DNA from: Pseudomonas putida
GTDB lineage: Bacteria; Pseudomonadota; Gammaproteobacteria; Pseudomonadales; Pseudomonadaceae
Length of the DNA stretch: 64,000 nt
Assembly: GCF_026625125.1 (NCBI RefSeq)
Contig: NZ_CP113097.1
Span: 4,078,001 to 4,142,000, forward strand
Direction of reading: 5' to 3'
Shown in pieces: positions 21,187-31,700 of the stretch. How positions within the stretch are numbered: the stretch's first letter is position 1; each line of letters begins with the position of its first letter. The notes beneath the pieces were generated by a model that saw only the letters and a program-made list of their open reading frames with translations, was not told the DNA's origin and made no database searches. Position numbers and translations under genes: made by a program.

Positions 21187-22086
21187 TCAAAGCAGCCGCA
21201 CAACCCGACGCCCGATACCCCGAAGCAAGTGGCCAGCGAAAAATACCATCATCCCCGTCAAGATCAGGCCGATGGCCAACCACTGGCCCGCGCCCAGCCT
21301 TTCACCGAAGAACATGCAGGAGGTGACCAGCCCTGATACCGGCACCAGCAACGACAAAGGGGCGACCTGGGTAGCCGGATACTTTTTCATCAGGTTGTTC
21401 CAGACCCGATAACCCAGAATGGTGGTGATCAGGCTCTGGAACAGCACGGAGAACAGCGCCTCCCACGCCAGGCCATGACCAAGGCCTTCGAATGCCTTCC
21501 AGCCTTGCGAGACGACTATGAAGGCGAAGATGAAAGGCAGCGAGAACAGGCTCGACCAGACGATGAACGCCGTCATCTCACCAGGGCGCTTGAGCTTGAT
21601 CAGCAGATTGCAAAATGCCCAGGCAAGCGCGGCGAGCAGCACGAGAAATAGCCCTATCACCGTCGACGACTGGCTGCTCGACAACAGCATCATGCCCAGG
21701 CCACAGGCCGCGAGCGCCATTCCCCAGAAGTGTGCGGCAGTGATGCGCTCGCGCAGGAATACCGCACTCAGCAGGATGGTGAAAAATGCGCTGAACTGCA
21801 GAAAGACCGAGGCCATGCCGGGGCTAAGCCCCTGGTACATGGCAAAATTGACCATCCACCAGATCCCCACTGCGAACAGCACGCCATAGAGCGCCATGAC
21901 CGCCATGGAAACGCCCGTCGGCCGCCTGATGAAGAACACCAACGGCAGCGCACAGAGGGTGAAACGCAGCAGTGTCATGACGGAGGGTTCGAGCGTGCTC
22001 AAGCCCAGTTCGATCACACCGTAGTTGCAACCCCACAGCACCGTTACCAGCACACCGATGGTCAAATCCCGTTTGCACATTCCCAT
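21187..22086 (-). CDS. EamA/DMT-family transporter
   Basis: The 299-residue protein has ten predicted membrane helices in two EamA repeats (LTIGVLVTVLWGCNYGVIELGL at the start; VLFQSLITTILGYRVWNNLMKKYPA and LLVPVSGLVTSCMFFGERL in the second half). The family exports amino acids and metabolites such as O-acetylserine/cysteine; the substrate here is not known. ATG at 22080 is an alternative start. It converges on the binding-protein gene. Confidence 0.85.
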   Translation of the reverse strand: MGMCKRDLTIGVLVTVLWGCNYGVIELGLSTLEPSVMTLLRFTLCALPLVFFIRRPTGVSMAVMALYGVLFAVGIWWMVNFAMYQGLSPGMASVFLQFSAFFTILLSAVFLRERITAAHFWGMALAACGLGMMLLSSSQSSTVIGLFLVLLAALAWAFCNLLIKLKRPGEMTAFIVWSSLFSLPFIFAFIVVSQGWKAFEGLGHGLAWEALFSVLFQSLITTILGYRVWNNLMKKYPATQVAPLSLLVPVSGLVTSCMFFGERLGAGQWLAIGLILTGMMVFFAGHLLRGIGRRVVRLL

Positions 22087-22180
22087 GCCTGCTCTCCTAT
22101 TTCAGCAGGCATGACCTTATTTTTTACAAAGGTGGATAGATGTAGGGGCTTTCTTCATGGGGCGTACGAACGCTGAAAAA

Positions 22181-22453
22181 CTAGCGCCGCCGCTCAACCG
22201 CCATCGCCACCGCATCCGCCTGCCCCCAGGCAATCTGCATCGCGCGCAATCCATGCTCCAGCTGCTGCCGCGTCTCTTCATCCTCGATCCTCTCCAGCGC
22301 GCGCCGGCTGTCGCTGTAGGCGAACATCAGGTAATGGGTGACATTCATCATCACGAATTCAATCGGCACGATGCCGTCGCTAATGGCGCGGGAGAGGGAT
22401 TTGCCGGGAGGAAGTTCGAAGGTGTGTGGTGGATCAGGGACAAGTTTTTTCAT
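22181..22453 (-). CDS. small Pseudomonas-type hypothetical protein (DUF6124/DUF3077-like)
   Basis: The 90-residue soluble protein starts MKKLVPDPPHTFELPPGKSL and is mostly helical after residue 25, ending AVERRR. The MxKxxPDPP start is a pattern I associate with DUF3077/DUF6124 proteins of pseudomonads, a weak assignment without search. The frame is open a further 73 codons upstream, but that part consists of a strongly folded inverted-repeat leader, so the ATG at 22453 is preferred. Function unknown. Confidence 0.6.
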   Translation of the reverse strand: MKKLVPDPPHTFELPPGKSLSRAISDGIVPIEFVMMNVTHYLMFAYSDSRRALERIEDEETRQQLEHGLRAMQIAWGQADAVAMAVERRR

Positions 22454-22504
22454 GAAAGCACCGTACCGGATTGAGGGCACCCATTCGCTTCCACACTTTA
22501 GGGT

Positions 22505-22580
22505 GACAGTTGTACGCGGGGTGGAAGACCAGGGGTACGGTGAACCCGGCAGGCCCGAAGGCCTCCCGCGAACAACTGTC
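22505..22580 (-). other. candidate structured RNA leader
   Basis: Read on the minus strand, a 76-nt segment is closed by GACAGTTGTTCGCGGG pairing with CCCGCGTACAACTGTC (15 of 16 positions). Inside it is AGGCC-TTCG-GGCCT, a stem with a UUCG tetraloop, and a second imperfect stem around GGGTTCACCGTACCCC. It ends 51 bases before the ATG of the small gene at 22181-22453. The pairing is read directly; that it is transcribed and regulatory is inference. Confidence 0.5.
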
Positions 22581-22691
22581 ATAACGACAAAAACCGAACC
22601 CCAGGCTTCCACACCCGATCGCTGAACTGACAGCGACCGCAAAAGACTATAGGGCGAGGTTTCCAGGGACAATCAGACGGGCGTCGACAGG

Positions 22692-23006
22692 TTGCGTAGG
22701 ATATTTCCACGCCAGTGGAATAGCAGTAGGCCCTTTCTTAAATACCCGTGGGATCCAGCCAACCAAGCAACGCGAGACCAATGGAATACGGCTTTTAGCT
22801 TCTTGGACTACAACGGCGAACGAGGCGAACGATTTCCAAACGACGACAAACTCCACCTCGAAAATCGCCAGCTGGCAGCGGAGGCACGAAAGTTCGCAGC
22901 CGAAGCATGCAAGCTCAGCAAAGAGACACTCTGCGACCCCTCAAAGATCGGAACCGCTTTTAGGGTGGCGGTCGCAGGCATCCTGAGCTTCCTGATAAAG
23001 CTCTGA
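22692..23006 (+). CDS. hypothetical small protein with C-terminal membrane helix
   Basis: The open frame reads DQWNTAFSFLDYNGERGERF, then a charged helix (LENRQLAAEARKFAAEACKL) and a C-terminal hydrophobic stretch (AFRVAVAGILSFLIKL). The TTG start at 22692 is only the most upstream possibility: no good ribosome site or ATG precedes the conserved-looking part beginning near 22780, so the 5' end may be degraded or wrongly placed. It is followed 21 bases later by another small gene of similar plan. Function unknown. Confidence 0.4.
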   Translation: MRRIFPRQWNSSRPFLKYPWDPANQATRDQWNTAFSFLDYNGERGERFPNDDKLHLENRQLAAEARKFAAEACKLSKETLCDPSKIGTAFRVAVAGILSFLIKL

Positions 23007-23027
23007 GTTTTTACATGAGGAACGACG

Positions 23028-23227
23028 ATGTCCCGGATGAACGAAGAAAGCGCGATCAGGTTTCAACGCGAACTGGAAGCGCTCGACGAAGACCTGCGCA
23101 AAGCAAGGATGAGTTCACCCTGGCGGGTCCTGATACCGTTTACCTTGGGCATGGGCTAGGGCTGGCTGGACTTGTGGCGGTTATTCTGGTGATGAAAAGG
23201 CTAAAGCGCCATGAACTGGCAAAATAG
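23028..23227 (+). pseudogene. small membrane protein gene, frameshifted
   Basis: From the ATG at 23028 the frame encodes MSRMNEESAIRFQRELEAL then DEDLRKARMSSPWRVLIPFTLGMG and stops at TAG (23157-23159). In the -1 frame the sequence continues LGLAGLVAVILVMKRLKRHELAK to 23227. Joined, the two make one protein of about 65 residues with an N-terminal charged helix and one membrane segment spanning the break. No slippery heptamer is visible, so I read this as a frameshift mutation or sequencing error rather than programmed shifting. Confidence 0.5.
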
Positions 23228-23287
23228 TGAACATCTGAAAGGGGGGCAGTGCGAGGGGTTCTTGAGAGAGGCTGGCGTAAATGGAGG

Positions 23288-23395
23288 CGGCCCCACCAGC
23301 CACACCCCGGCACTCGATGTTCCCGCTATGGCTGCTCCCTTCCGGGCCTGACCAGGTTAACGGGTAATCAATGCGGGGGGACCGATGGGGCCACC
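23288..23395 (-). ncRNA. ffs: 4.5S signal recognition particle RNA
   Basis: On the minus strand the segment contains the canonical SRP domain IV pattern: ACCTGGTCAGGCCCGGAAGG followed by GAGCAGCC, with the GGAA tetraloop and conserved asymmetric loop. The 5' GGCCCCA pairs with the 3' TGGGGCC, closing a rod about 108-110 nt long, as in E. coli 4.5S RNA. It binds Ffh for membrane protein targeting. Exact ends are estimated. Confidence 0.93.
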
Positions 23396-23399
23396 ACTA

Positions 23400-23455
23400 C
23401 GCGGCTCGCCAAGTAGCGAGCCGCGCCATTGTACCGGTCTGGGGCGAAGTTACAA
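23400..23455 (-). promoter_or_regulatory. ffs promoter and precursor 5' hairpin
   Basis: On the minus strand, TTGTAA (23450-23455) and TACAAT (23428-23433) are separated by 16 bases, a good sigma-70 promoter. The expected start leads into CGCGGCTCGC-TACTTG-GCGAGCCGCG (23400-23425), a perfect 10-bp hairpin immediately before the mature 4.5S RNA, suggesting a 5' leader removed by processing. Confidence 0.65.
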
Positions 23456-23508
23456 CCTTTAACCGGAGAAAAAGTCATCATTTCTCAATGACTTGTCCAG
23501 ATCGAGGG

Positions 23509-23583
23509 GCCTGGCCTGGCCTCATCGCCGGCAAGCCGGCTTCCACAGGGGCTGCGCCGAGCCTGGGGGCGATGAGGCCTGGA
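23509..23583. repeat. REP-based inverted repeat after ligA
   Basis: GGCCTGGCCTCATCGCCGGC with a REP core (CCGGCAAGCCGGCTTCCACAG) pairs with GGGGCGATGAGGCCTGG at 23567-23583. It lies directly after the ligA stop and could stabilise or end its transcript. Confidence 0.65.
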
Positions 23584-23586
23584 CGA

Positions 23587-25920
<2,334 letters not shown>

Positions 25921-25929
25921 TCAGGTTCT

Positions 25930-26150
25930 CTTGCGAAGCACAAGAGCAGCCCTTGGCTCAATGCCAGTCAGGCAAGCGGTTTGGGGCCGCTCTGCGGCCC
26001 ATCGCCGGCAAGCCAGCTCCCACAGAGATGGCGCAGCGCCAGAGGCCTGCGCTGCGGCTGTGGGGCTGGCTTGGCGGCGATGGGCTGCAGAGCAGCCCTG
26101 CTCGCACTCACTGATTGGCATCAGCCCTAGGCTGCTCTTGCGCTTGAAAC
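25930..26150. repeat. long imperfect palindrome with a REP pair
   Basis: Inner arms are a REP pair (GCCCATCGCCGGCAAGCCAG at about 25998 and its inverse CTGGCTTGGCGGCGATGGGC). Outside them CAAGAGCAGCCCTTGGCTCA at about 25931 is mirrored by TAGGCTGCTCTTG at about 26128-26140, with CAATGCCAGTCAGG against ACTGATTGGCATC. The symmetry therefore extends for about 210 bases, well beyond a normal REP doublet. It fills the ligA-zipA gap. Confidence 0.7.
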
Positions 26151-26192
26151 GAAGCGAGCAAGACCAGGGCATGGTCCGCTCGCTCGATGACA

Positions 26193-27077
26193 TCAGCGTT
26201 TCTGGGTCAGCGCGCGGCGCTCGAACTCGACGATGCGCTGGCGGTAATGCTCGATGGTCTGGGCGGTCAGCACGCTGCGCTGGTCATCCTTGAGCTCACC
26301 ATTGAGCTCGTGGGCCAGCTTGCGCGCTGCGGCGACCATCACATCGAAGGCCTGCTTCGGATGGCGCGGGCCTGGCAGCCCGAGGAAGAAGCTGACCGCG
26401 CGCGTGCTGAAGTGATCGATGTCGTCCAGGTCAAAGATGCCGGGCTTGACAGCATTGGCCATGGAGAACAGGACTTCGCCGTGACCGGCCATGCTTTCAT
26501 GACGATGGAAGATGTCCATCTCGCCGAAGCGCAAGCCACTTTCAAGAATGTTCTGCAGCAGCGCCGGGCCCTTGAAGCCACCTTCATCACGCGAGATGAC
26601 GCTGATCACCAGCACCTCTTCGACCGGTGGCAGCTCCTTGGCAGCACTGCCCGCAGCAGCAAAACCACCGTTGCGGTTGTTGTCGGCAGCGAAATCGTCG
26701 TCGGCATCGGCGAACAGGTCGGGCTCGCGCGGCTCGGCCACCAGGTCCAGGTCGCCCTGCGGCTGCACTTCAGCGGCACGCTTGCCACGCTTGCTGGCCT
26801 TGGCCGGTTTCTGCTCGCGCTCGCGCTCACGCGCCGGCGCACTGAGCGACGGCAGGTCGCTTTCGTCCAGCTCCGGCTCCTTCTGGGTATCGAGCACGCG
26901 CGACGGGCCCAGCACCTCAGCGCTGCCTTCCTCGTCCGGGAGGTTGGAATAGCTGCGATCCAGACGGAATTTCAACTTGCCTTTTCCGCCGCGCATGCGG
27001 CGCCAGCCGTCGAAAAGAATACCGGCGATGACAATGATGCCGATGAGGATCAGCCACTCGCGCAGACCGATTTCCAT
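26193..27077 (-). CDS. zipA: cell division protein ZipA
   Basis: The 294-residue protein has an N-terminal membrane anchor ([21 protein letters not shown]) followed by basic/acidic linker sequence and a C-terminal FtsZ-binding domain ([20 protein letters not shown] onward). It tethers FtsZ to the membrane. The start MEIGLREW at 27077 is chosen over an upstream frame extension to 27137 because the anchor is N-terminal in the family. The smc-zipA-ligA order is conserved in pseudomonads. Confidence 0.93.
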   Translation of the reverse strand: MEIGLREWLILIGIIVIAGILFDGWRRMRGGKGKLKFRLDRSYSNLPDEEGSAEVLGPSRVLDTQKEPELDESDLPSLSAPAREREREQKPAKASKRGKRAAEVQPQGDLDLVAEPREPDLFADADDDFAADNNRNGGFAAAGSAAKELPPVEEVLVISVISRDEGGFKGPALLQNILESGLRFGEMDIFHRHESMAGHGEVLFSMANAVKPGIFDLDDIDHFSTRAVSFFLGLPGPRHPKQAFDVMVAAARKLAHELNGELKDDQRSVLTAQTIEHYRQRIVEFERRALTQKR

Positions 27078-27281
27078 GTAATCCCGTGCCTCTATAAAAA
27101 TATGCTTGAAAACAAAGGCTTCAAAGCCCTTTAACACGTGGCGCCAACTCTATGTTCTGACAGGCGTTTTACCCACGCATAAAACGAGTGACATTAAGCT
27201 AGCACGACCAAAGACAACTTTACACCGTCTGTCGCACATGGCGGGGGCATTTACCTGCACATTCCGCCTTCTCTTGGCTCA

Positions 27282-30200
27282 TCAGGCGTCGACCATGGCC
27301 AGTGCCTCCTCCACATCCACTGCAACGAGACGTGAACACCCAGGCTCGTGCATGGTCACCCCCATCAATTGATCCGCCATCTCCATGGCAATCTTGTTGT
27401 GCGTGATGTAGATGAACTGCACGCTTTCACTCATCTCCTTGACCAACCGGGCATACCGGCCGACGTTGGCATCGTCCAGCGGCGCATCGACCTCGTCGAG
27501 CATGCAGAACGGTGCGGGGTTCAGCTTGAAAATGGCAAACACCAGCGCCAATGCGGTCAGTGCCTTCTCGCCGCCGGACAGCAGATGAATGGTGCTGTTC
27601 TTCTTGCCAGGCGGGCGCGCCATGATCGTCACCCCTGTATCGAGTAAATCTTCGCCCGTCAGTTCCAGATAAGCGCTGCCACCACCGAAAACTTTTGGGA
27701 AAAGTGCCTGTAATCCGGCATTTATCTGATCAAAGGTATCCTTGAAGCGGGTGCGGGTTTCCTTGTCGATCTTGCGAATGACGTTTTCCAGCGTCTCCAG
27801 CGCCTCGACCAGATCGGCGTCCTGGGCATCCAGGTAGCGCTTGCGCTCGGATTGCTGTTCGTACTCCTCGATCGCAGCCAGGTTGATCGCGCCCAGGCGC
27901 TGAATACGGGCGTCGATCTGCTCCAGCTCCTGCTCGGTGCCCTGTTCGCTGGCCTCGGCCTCGACAGTGGCAAGCACACCCTGCAGGTCGTAGCCGTCGG
28001 CCAACAATTGCTCCTGCAAGGTCTTGCGCCGTACATCCAGCCCCTGGCACTCCAGGCGCAGCTGCTCGAGCTGGCCGCGTAGCAACTGCGCCTGCTGCTC
28101 GGCCTGGGTGCGGCGCTTTTCGGCGTCGCGCAGGGCGCGGTCGGCGTCGTCCATGTGCAGGCGCGCCTGGCGCATTTCTTCGTCGACGCTCATGCGCCGC
28201 TCAAGCAGTTCTTCCAGCTTCAGGCGCAGCTCTTCCAGCGGCGCCTCGCCCTCTTCCAGGTTCAGGCTCAACTGCTCCTGCCGCTCGCTCAGGCGGGCCG
28301 CCTGTAGCTCCAGGCGCTCCAGTGCCTGGCGGGTCGAGTCGTGCTGGGCGCGCAGCGAACCCAGGCGCACAGCCAACTGGTGGGCATGATCCTTGTGCTG
28401 GCGAGCCTCCTGGCGGACCCGGTCAAGGCCCTCGCGCAAGGTATCGCGGCGGGCCATCAACTGTTCGCGTTGCTCGGTGTCCTGGGCCATCAGGTCCAGG
28501 GCCTCCTGCAGCACCAGGCGGGCTTCGCCCAGTTGCTCCTGCTCCAGGGCGCGCTGCTCCTGAAGTTCGCTCAATTCTTCCTGCAGACGGCGCCGACGCA
28601 GCTCGACCTGTTCGGCACGGGCCCGGCCTGCCGAAAGGCTGGCCTTGAACTCGCCATGCTGGCGGCTTTCTTCCTGGGTGCGCCGGCGTAGCTGCTCGCG
28701 CTGCTCTTCCAGGCCCAGTTGCTGCTCACGCAAGGCTTGCAGCTGCTGCTCCGTGTGCTCCAGCGTAGCTTCCAGCTCCAGCTGTTCCTGGCCGAGGCGC
28801 TCGATTTCCTGCGCCCGCGCCAGCACCCCACCCTGGGCTTCGCTGCCGCGGCTGACGCGCAGAAAATGCCGCCCAACCCAAAAGCCGTCGCGGCTGACCA
28901 GGCTCTGGCCTTCGTCAAGGCCGGCGCGCTCAGCGAGGGCTTGAGCCAGGTCTTCGACTGGCCGCACCTGGGCCAGCCAAGGGGCCAGGTCGGTGTGCCC
29001 CTCGACCTTGTCGAGCAAGCTGCCGGGCCGGCGCGCACCTTCCTGCCCCGCCACCAACAGACGCAACTCGCCTTGCTCCAGCCCGGCAAAATCCAAGCCG
29101 TTGAAGCCGTCCACCAGCACCGCTTGCAGGTCAGCGCCCAATACGGTTTCCACCGCCAGCTCCCAACCCGGCTCCACACGCAGCCCTTGCGCCAGGCGTG
29201 GCCGCTGCTCCAGCCCTTGCTCGCGCAACCAGTCGGCAGCCCCTGCACCGGGTTCGAGCGCAGCCTGTTGCAACGCCTCCAGGGATGCCAGGCGGCCGCC
29301 CAGACGCTGCAAGTCGCCTTGCTGTTGCTGCTGAGCCTGGGTCGCCTGATGCAATTGCGCGCGCAGGCCCTCCAGGCGCTCGACCACCTGTTCTTCGGAC
29401 AACTGCAGCTCTTCAAGCAGCATCTCGCTGGCAGCCAACTGCTCGGACAGCTCCAGCATGGCGCTTTCCTGCGGGTCAGCGCCCAACTGGTCGCGTTCCT
29501 CACCCAACTTGCGCTGGCGCTCGGCCAAGCGCTCCAGGCTGGCTTCAAGTTGCTGTAGGCGCGACTGCTGCACTTCGGCCTGGCGCCGCGGCTCGGCAGA
29601 GCGGGTGTTGAAGCTGTCCCACTGCTCCTGCCAGCCGTGCATGCCCAGCTCGGCCTCTTCGAGGGTGGCGGCAGCCTCTTCGGCTGCGGCCAGGGTCATT
29701 TCCTGCTCCGGTTCGAGCATCGCCAGCTCTTCACCGAGGGTCGCCAGCAGGGTGCGGTCATGCCCAAGGTGTGACTCGGTTTCCTGGCGCGTGCGCTCGG
29801 CTTCCTTCAGGTCATCCTGCAATTGGCGCAGGCGCTGCTGCCCATGCTGAATGCTCTGCTCGACCCGGGCGATGTCGCCGGCCACCGAATAGAAGCGGCC
29901 CTGCACCTGGTTGAAGCGCTCGGACAGCTCATGATGGCCGTCACGCAGCCGCTCGATGCTCGCATCGGCGTTGCGCTGTTCGGCCACCAGCGCCTCATGG
30001 GCCACATCCTGATCGCCGATCACCGACTCGCGCTGGCGTACACGCTCATCCAGATCACGCCAGCGAAGCGCCGCCAGACGTGCTTTGAGCTGACGTTCCT
30101 GCGCCTTGTACTCACGGTATTTCTCAGCGGCCTGCGCCTGGCGGTGCAGGCGTTCGAGCTGGCGCTCAAGCTCATCGCGCAGGTCGGTCAGGCGCGCCAG

Positions 30201-30770
30201 GTTCTCCTGGGTGCGGCGGATGCGGCTCTCGGTCTCGCGGCGGCGCTCCTTGTACTTGGAGATGCCCGCCGCCTCCTCGATGAAGTTGCGCAGCTCCTCG
30301 GGCTTGGCCTCGATCAGCTTGGAGATCATGCCCTGTTCGATGATCGAGTAGCTGCGCGGGCCCAGGCCAGTGCCGAGGAAGATGTCGGTGATGTCGCGGC
30401 GGCGGCATTTGGTGCCGTTCAGGTAATAGGTGTTCTGCCCGTCACGGGTGACCTTGCGGCGGATGGAGATTTCCGCGTAGGCGGCATATTCGCCCAGCAG
30501 CGTGGTCTCGCTGTTGTCGAAGACCAGCTCGATGCTGGCCTGGCTGACCGGCTTGCGGCTGGTGGAGCCGTTGAAGATGACATCGGTCATCGACTCACCG
30601 CGCAGGTTCTTCGCCGAGCTTTCGCCCATCACCCAGCGCACCGCATCGATGATGTTGGACTTGCCGCAGCCATTGGGGCCGACCACGGCGGCCATGTTGC
30701 TGGGGAAGTTGACGGTGGTCGGGTCAACGAACGACTTGAACCCAGCCAGGCGAATGCACTTCAGGCGCAT
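27282..30770 (-). CDS. smc: chromosome segregation ATPase SMC
   Basis: The 1162-residue protein has an N-terminal Walker A (GPNGCGKSNIIDAV), long coiled coils flanking a hinge around residues 500-650, and a C-terminal head with the signature LSGGEKALTALALVFAIF and Walker B FCMLDEVDAPLDD. It is full length. Its start lies three bases after the stop of the GntR gene at 30774, suggesting co-transcription. A 204-base gap to zipA shows nothing clear. Confidence 0.96.
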   Translation of the reverse strand: MRLKCIRLAGFKSFVDPTTVNFPSNMAAVVGPNGCGKSNIIDAVRWVMGESSAKNLRGESMTDVIFNGSTSRKPVSQASIELVFDNSETTLLGEYAAYAEISIRRKVTRDGQNTYYLNGTKCRRRDITDIFLGTGLGPRSYSIIEQGMISKLIEAKPEELRNFIEEAAGISKYKERRRETESRIRRTQENLARLTDLRDELERQLERLHRQAQAAEKYREYKAQERQLKARLAALRWRDLDERVRQRESVIGDQDVAHEALVAEQRNADASIERLRDGHHELSERFNQVQGRFYSVAGDIARVEQSIQHGQQRLRQLQDDLKEAERTRQETESHLGHDRTLLATLGEELAMLEPEQEMTLAAAEEAAATLEEAELGMHGWQEQWDSFNTRSAEPRRQAEVQQSRLQQLEASLERLAERQRKLGEERDQLGADPQESAMLELSEQLAASEMLLEELQLSEEQVVERLEGLRAQLHQATQAQQQQQGDLQRLGGRLASLEALQQAALEPGAGAADWLREQGLEQRPRLAQGLRVEPGWELAVETVLGADLQAVLVDGFNGLDFAGLEQGELRLLVAGQEGARRPGSLLDKVEGHTDLAPWLAQVRPVEDLAQALAERAGLDEGQSLVSRDGFWVGRHFLRVSRGSEAQGGVLARAQEIERLGQEQLELEATLEHTEQQLQALREQQLGLEEQREQLRRRTQEESRQHGEFKASLSAGRARAEQVELRRRRLQEELSELQEQRALEQEQLGEARLVLQEALDLMAQDTEQREQLMARRDTLREGLDRVRQEARQHKDHAHQLAVRLGSLRAQHDSTRQALERLELQAARLSERQEQLSLNLEEGEAPLEELRLKLEELLERRMSVDEEMRQARLHMDDADRALRDAEKRRTQAEQQAQLLRGQLEQLRLECQGLDVRRKTLQEQLLADGYDLQGVLATVEAEASEQGTEQELEQIDARIQRLGAINLAAIEEYEQQSERKRYLDAQDADLVEALETLENVIRKIDKETRTRFKDTFDQINAGLQALFPKVFGGGSAYLELTGEDLLDTGVTIMARPPGKKNSTIHLLSGGEKALTALALVFAIFKLNPAPFCMLDEVDAPLDDANVGRYARLVKEMSESVQFIYITHNKIAMEMADQLMGVTMHEPGCSRLVAVDVEEALAMVDA

Positions 30771-30773
30771 CGG

Positions 30774-31433
30774 TCAGCCTCGGGCCAGCGCCGCCAGCAC
30801 CAGCTCGCAACTGCGCTGGCAATAGGCGGTGAGTACCTCGCGGATGCGCGGCAGTTCACGGGCCACCACGGCGTCTAGCAGGTGGGCGAACAGGTCTAGG
30901 TAATCGAGCATGTTGGCTTGGCGCTGATCGAGGGCCAGGTAATAGGCTCGGCTCATGGCCGGCTGCAGGTTTTCGACGGTTTCCTGCAGGTAAGGATTGT
31001 CGGCGAACGGATAGGCGGCGCGCATTACAGCAAAACTGTCGGCGACGAAGGCCTTGATGTCACCCCGTTCGCGGGCCTGCTGCAGGCGTTGCTGGATGTC
31101 CAGAAACGGGCGCAGGTCCGCATCGAGGCGCCATTTCTGGGCAACGGCATTACCCAGCAGGATGTAGAACTCGCCCATGAGGGCACACAGGCTGCGCACA
31201 CTGCGTTCGTCGAGCCGGGTCACATGAGCGCCGCGGCGCGGCAGGATCGCAACCAGATGGCGACGTTCGAGGATCAACAACGCTTCACGCACCGAGCCGC
31301 GGCTGACATTCAGCGCCTGGGTGACCTTCTGCTCCTGGATGCGCTCACCCGGCGCGAGCTCGCCGCGAATGATGCGTTCGGCCAGGTAGTCGGCGATCTG
31401 CTCGGAGAGGCTGTCCGGCGCCTTGAACGTCAT
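30774..31433 (-). CDS. GntR-family regulator, FadR subfamily (FCD domain)
   Basis: The 219-residue protein has an N-terminal winged HTH (LSEQIADYLAERIIRGELAP then VTQALNVSRGSVREALLILE) and a helical FCD ligand domain (MGEFYILLGNAVAQKW, RAAYPFADNPYLQETV). It is divergent from xdhA with a 267-base shared control region, and smc follows on its own strand. Control of xdhABC by this protein is the natural inference; the ligand is unknown. Confidence 0.88.
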   Translation of the reverse strand: MTFKAPDSLSEQIADYLAERIIRGELAPGERIQEQKVTQALNVSRGSVREALLILERRHLVAILPRRGAHVTRLDERSVRSLCALMGEFYILLGNAVAQKWRLDADLRPFLDIQQRLQQARERGDIKAFVADSFAVMRAAYPFADNPYLQETVENLQPAMSRAYYLALDQRQANMLDYLDLFAHLLDAVVARELPRIREVLTAYCQRSCELVLAALARG

Positions 31434-31610
31434 GGTTTTCCTTCGAAATCATTGAACTGGGCACAAGTGGGCGATTGTAGCGCACTTGGCCAGCCGTCGC
31501 GCAGAGGGGCTACAGCCTTTATTTGTGCTGCCAGGCAACGGTCAAGGCGGCCCGATCTATGCTTTATATATGGGCAGGCTGGGCGGCCAGACCTTCGTGC
31601 GGAGAATTTC

Positions 31611-31649
31611 TTGACCCTTAAGTCAGAAAATTATTGACCAGCGTGTCAG
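31611..31649 (+). promoter_or_regulatory. two RutR-box-like operators before xdhA
   Basis: TTGACCCTTAAGTCAG (31611-31626) and TTGACCAGCGTGTCAG (31634-31649) share TTGACC-N5-GTCAG, 23 bases apart. They resemble the E. coli RutR box TTGACCANNTGGTCAA. A RutR-like protein is encoded at 50569. The same pattern recurs at 39660 and 48385. Confidence 0.55.
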
Positions 31650-31655
31650 CTCTGC

Positions 31656-31679
31656 TTATTGTCCGCTCAACAACAATAA
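31656..31679. promoter_or_regulatory. inverted repeat before xdhA
   Basis: TTATTGT (31656-31662) and ACAATAA (31673-31679) form perfect 7-base arms with a 10-base spacer, 21 bases before the xdhA GTG. A candidate operator for the divergent FadR-type regulator, or a leader stem. Confidence 0.4.
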
Positions 31680-31700
31680 AACCATTGCGAGGCCATCCCC

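Noticed and set aside
22505..22580. A tRNA gene (76 nt, clover-like pairing)
   Set aside because: The closing stem is 16 bp instead of 7, and there is no GTTCRANNC T-loop or recognisable anticodon arm.
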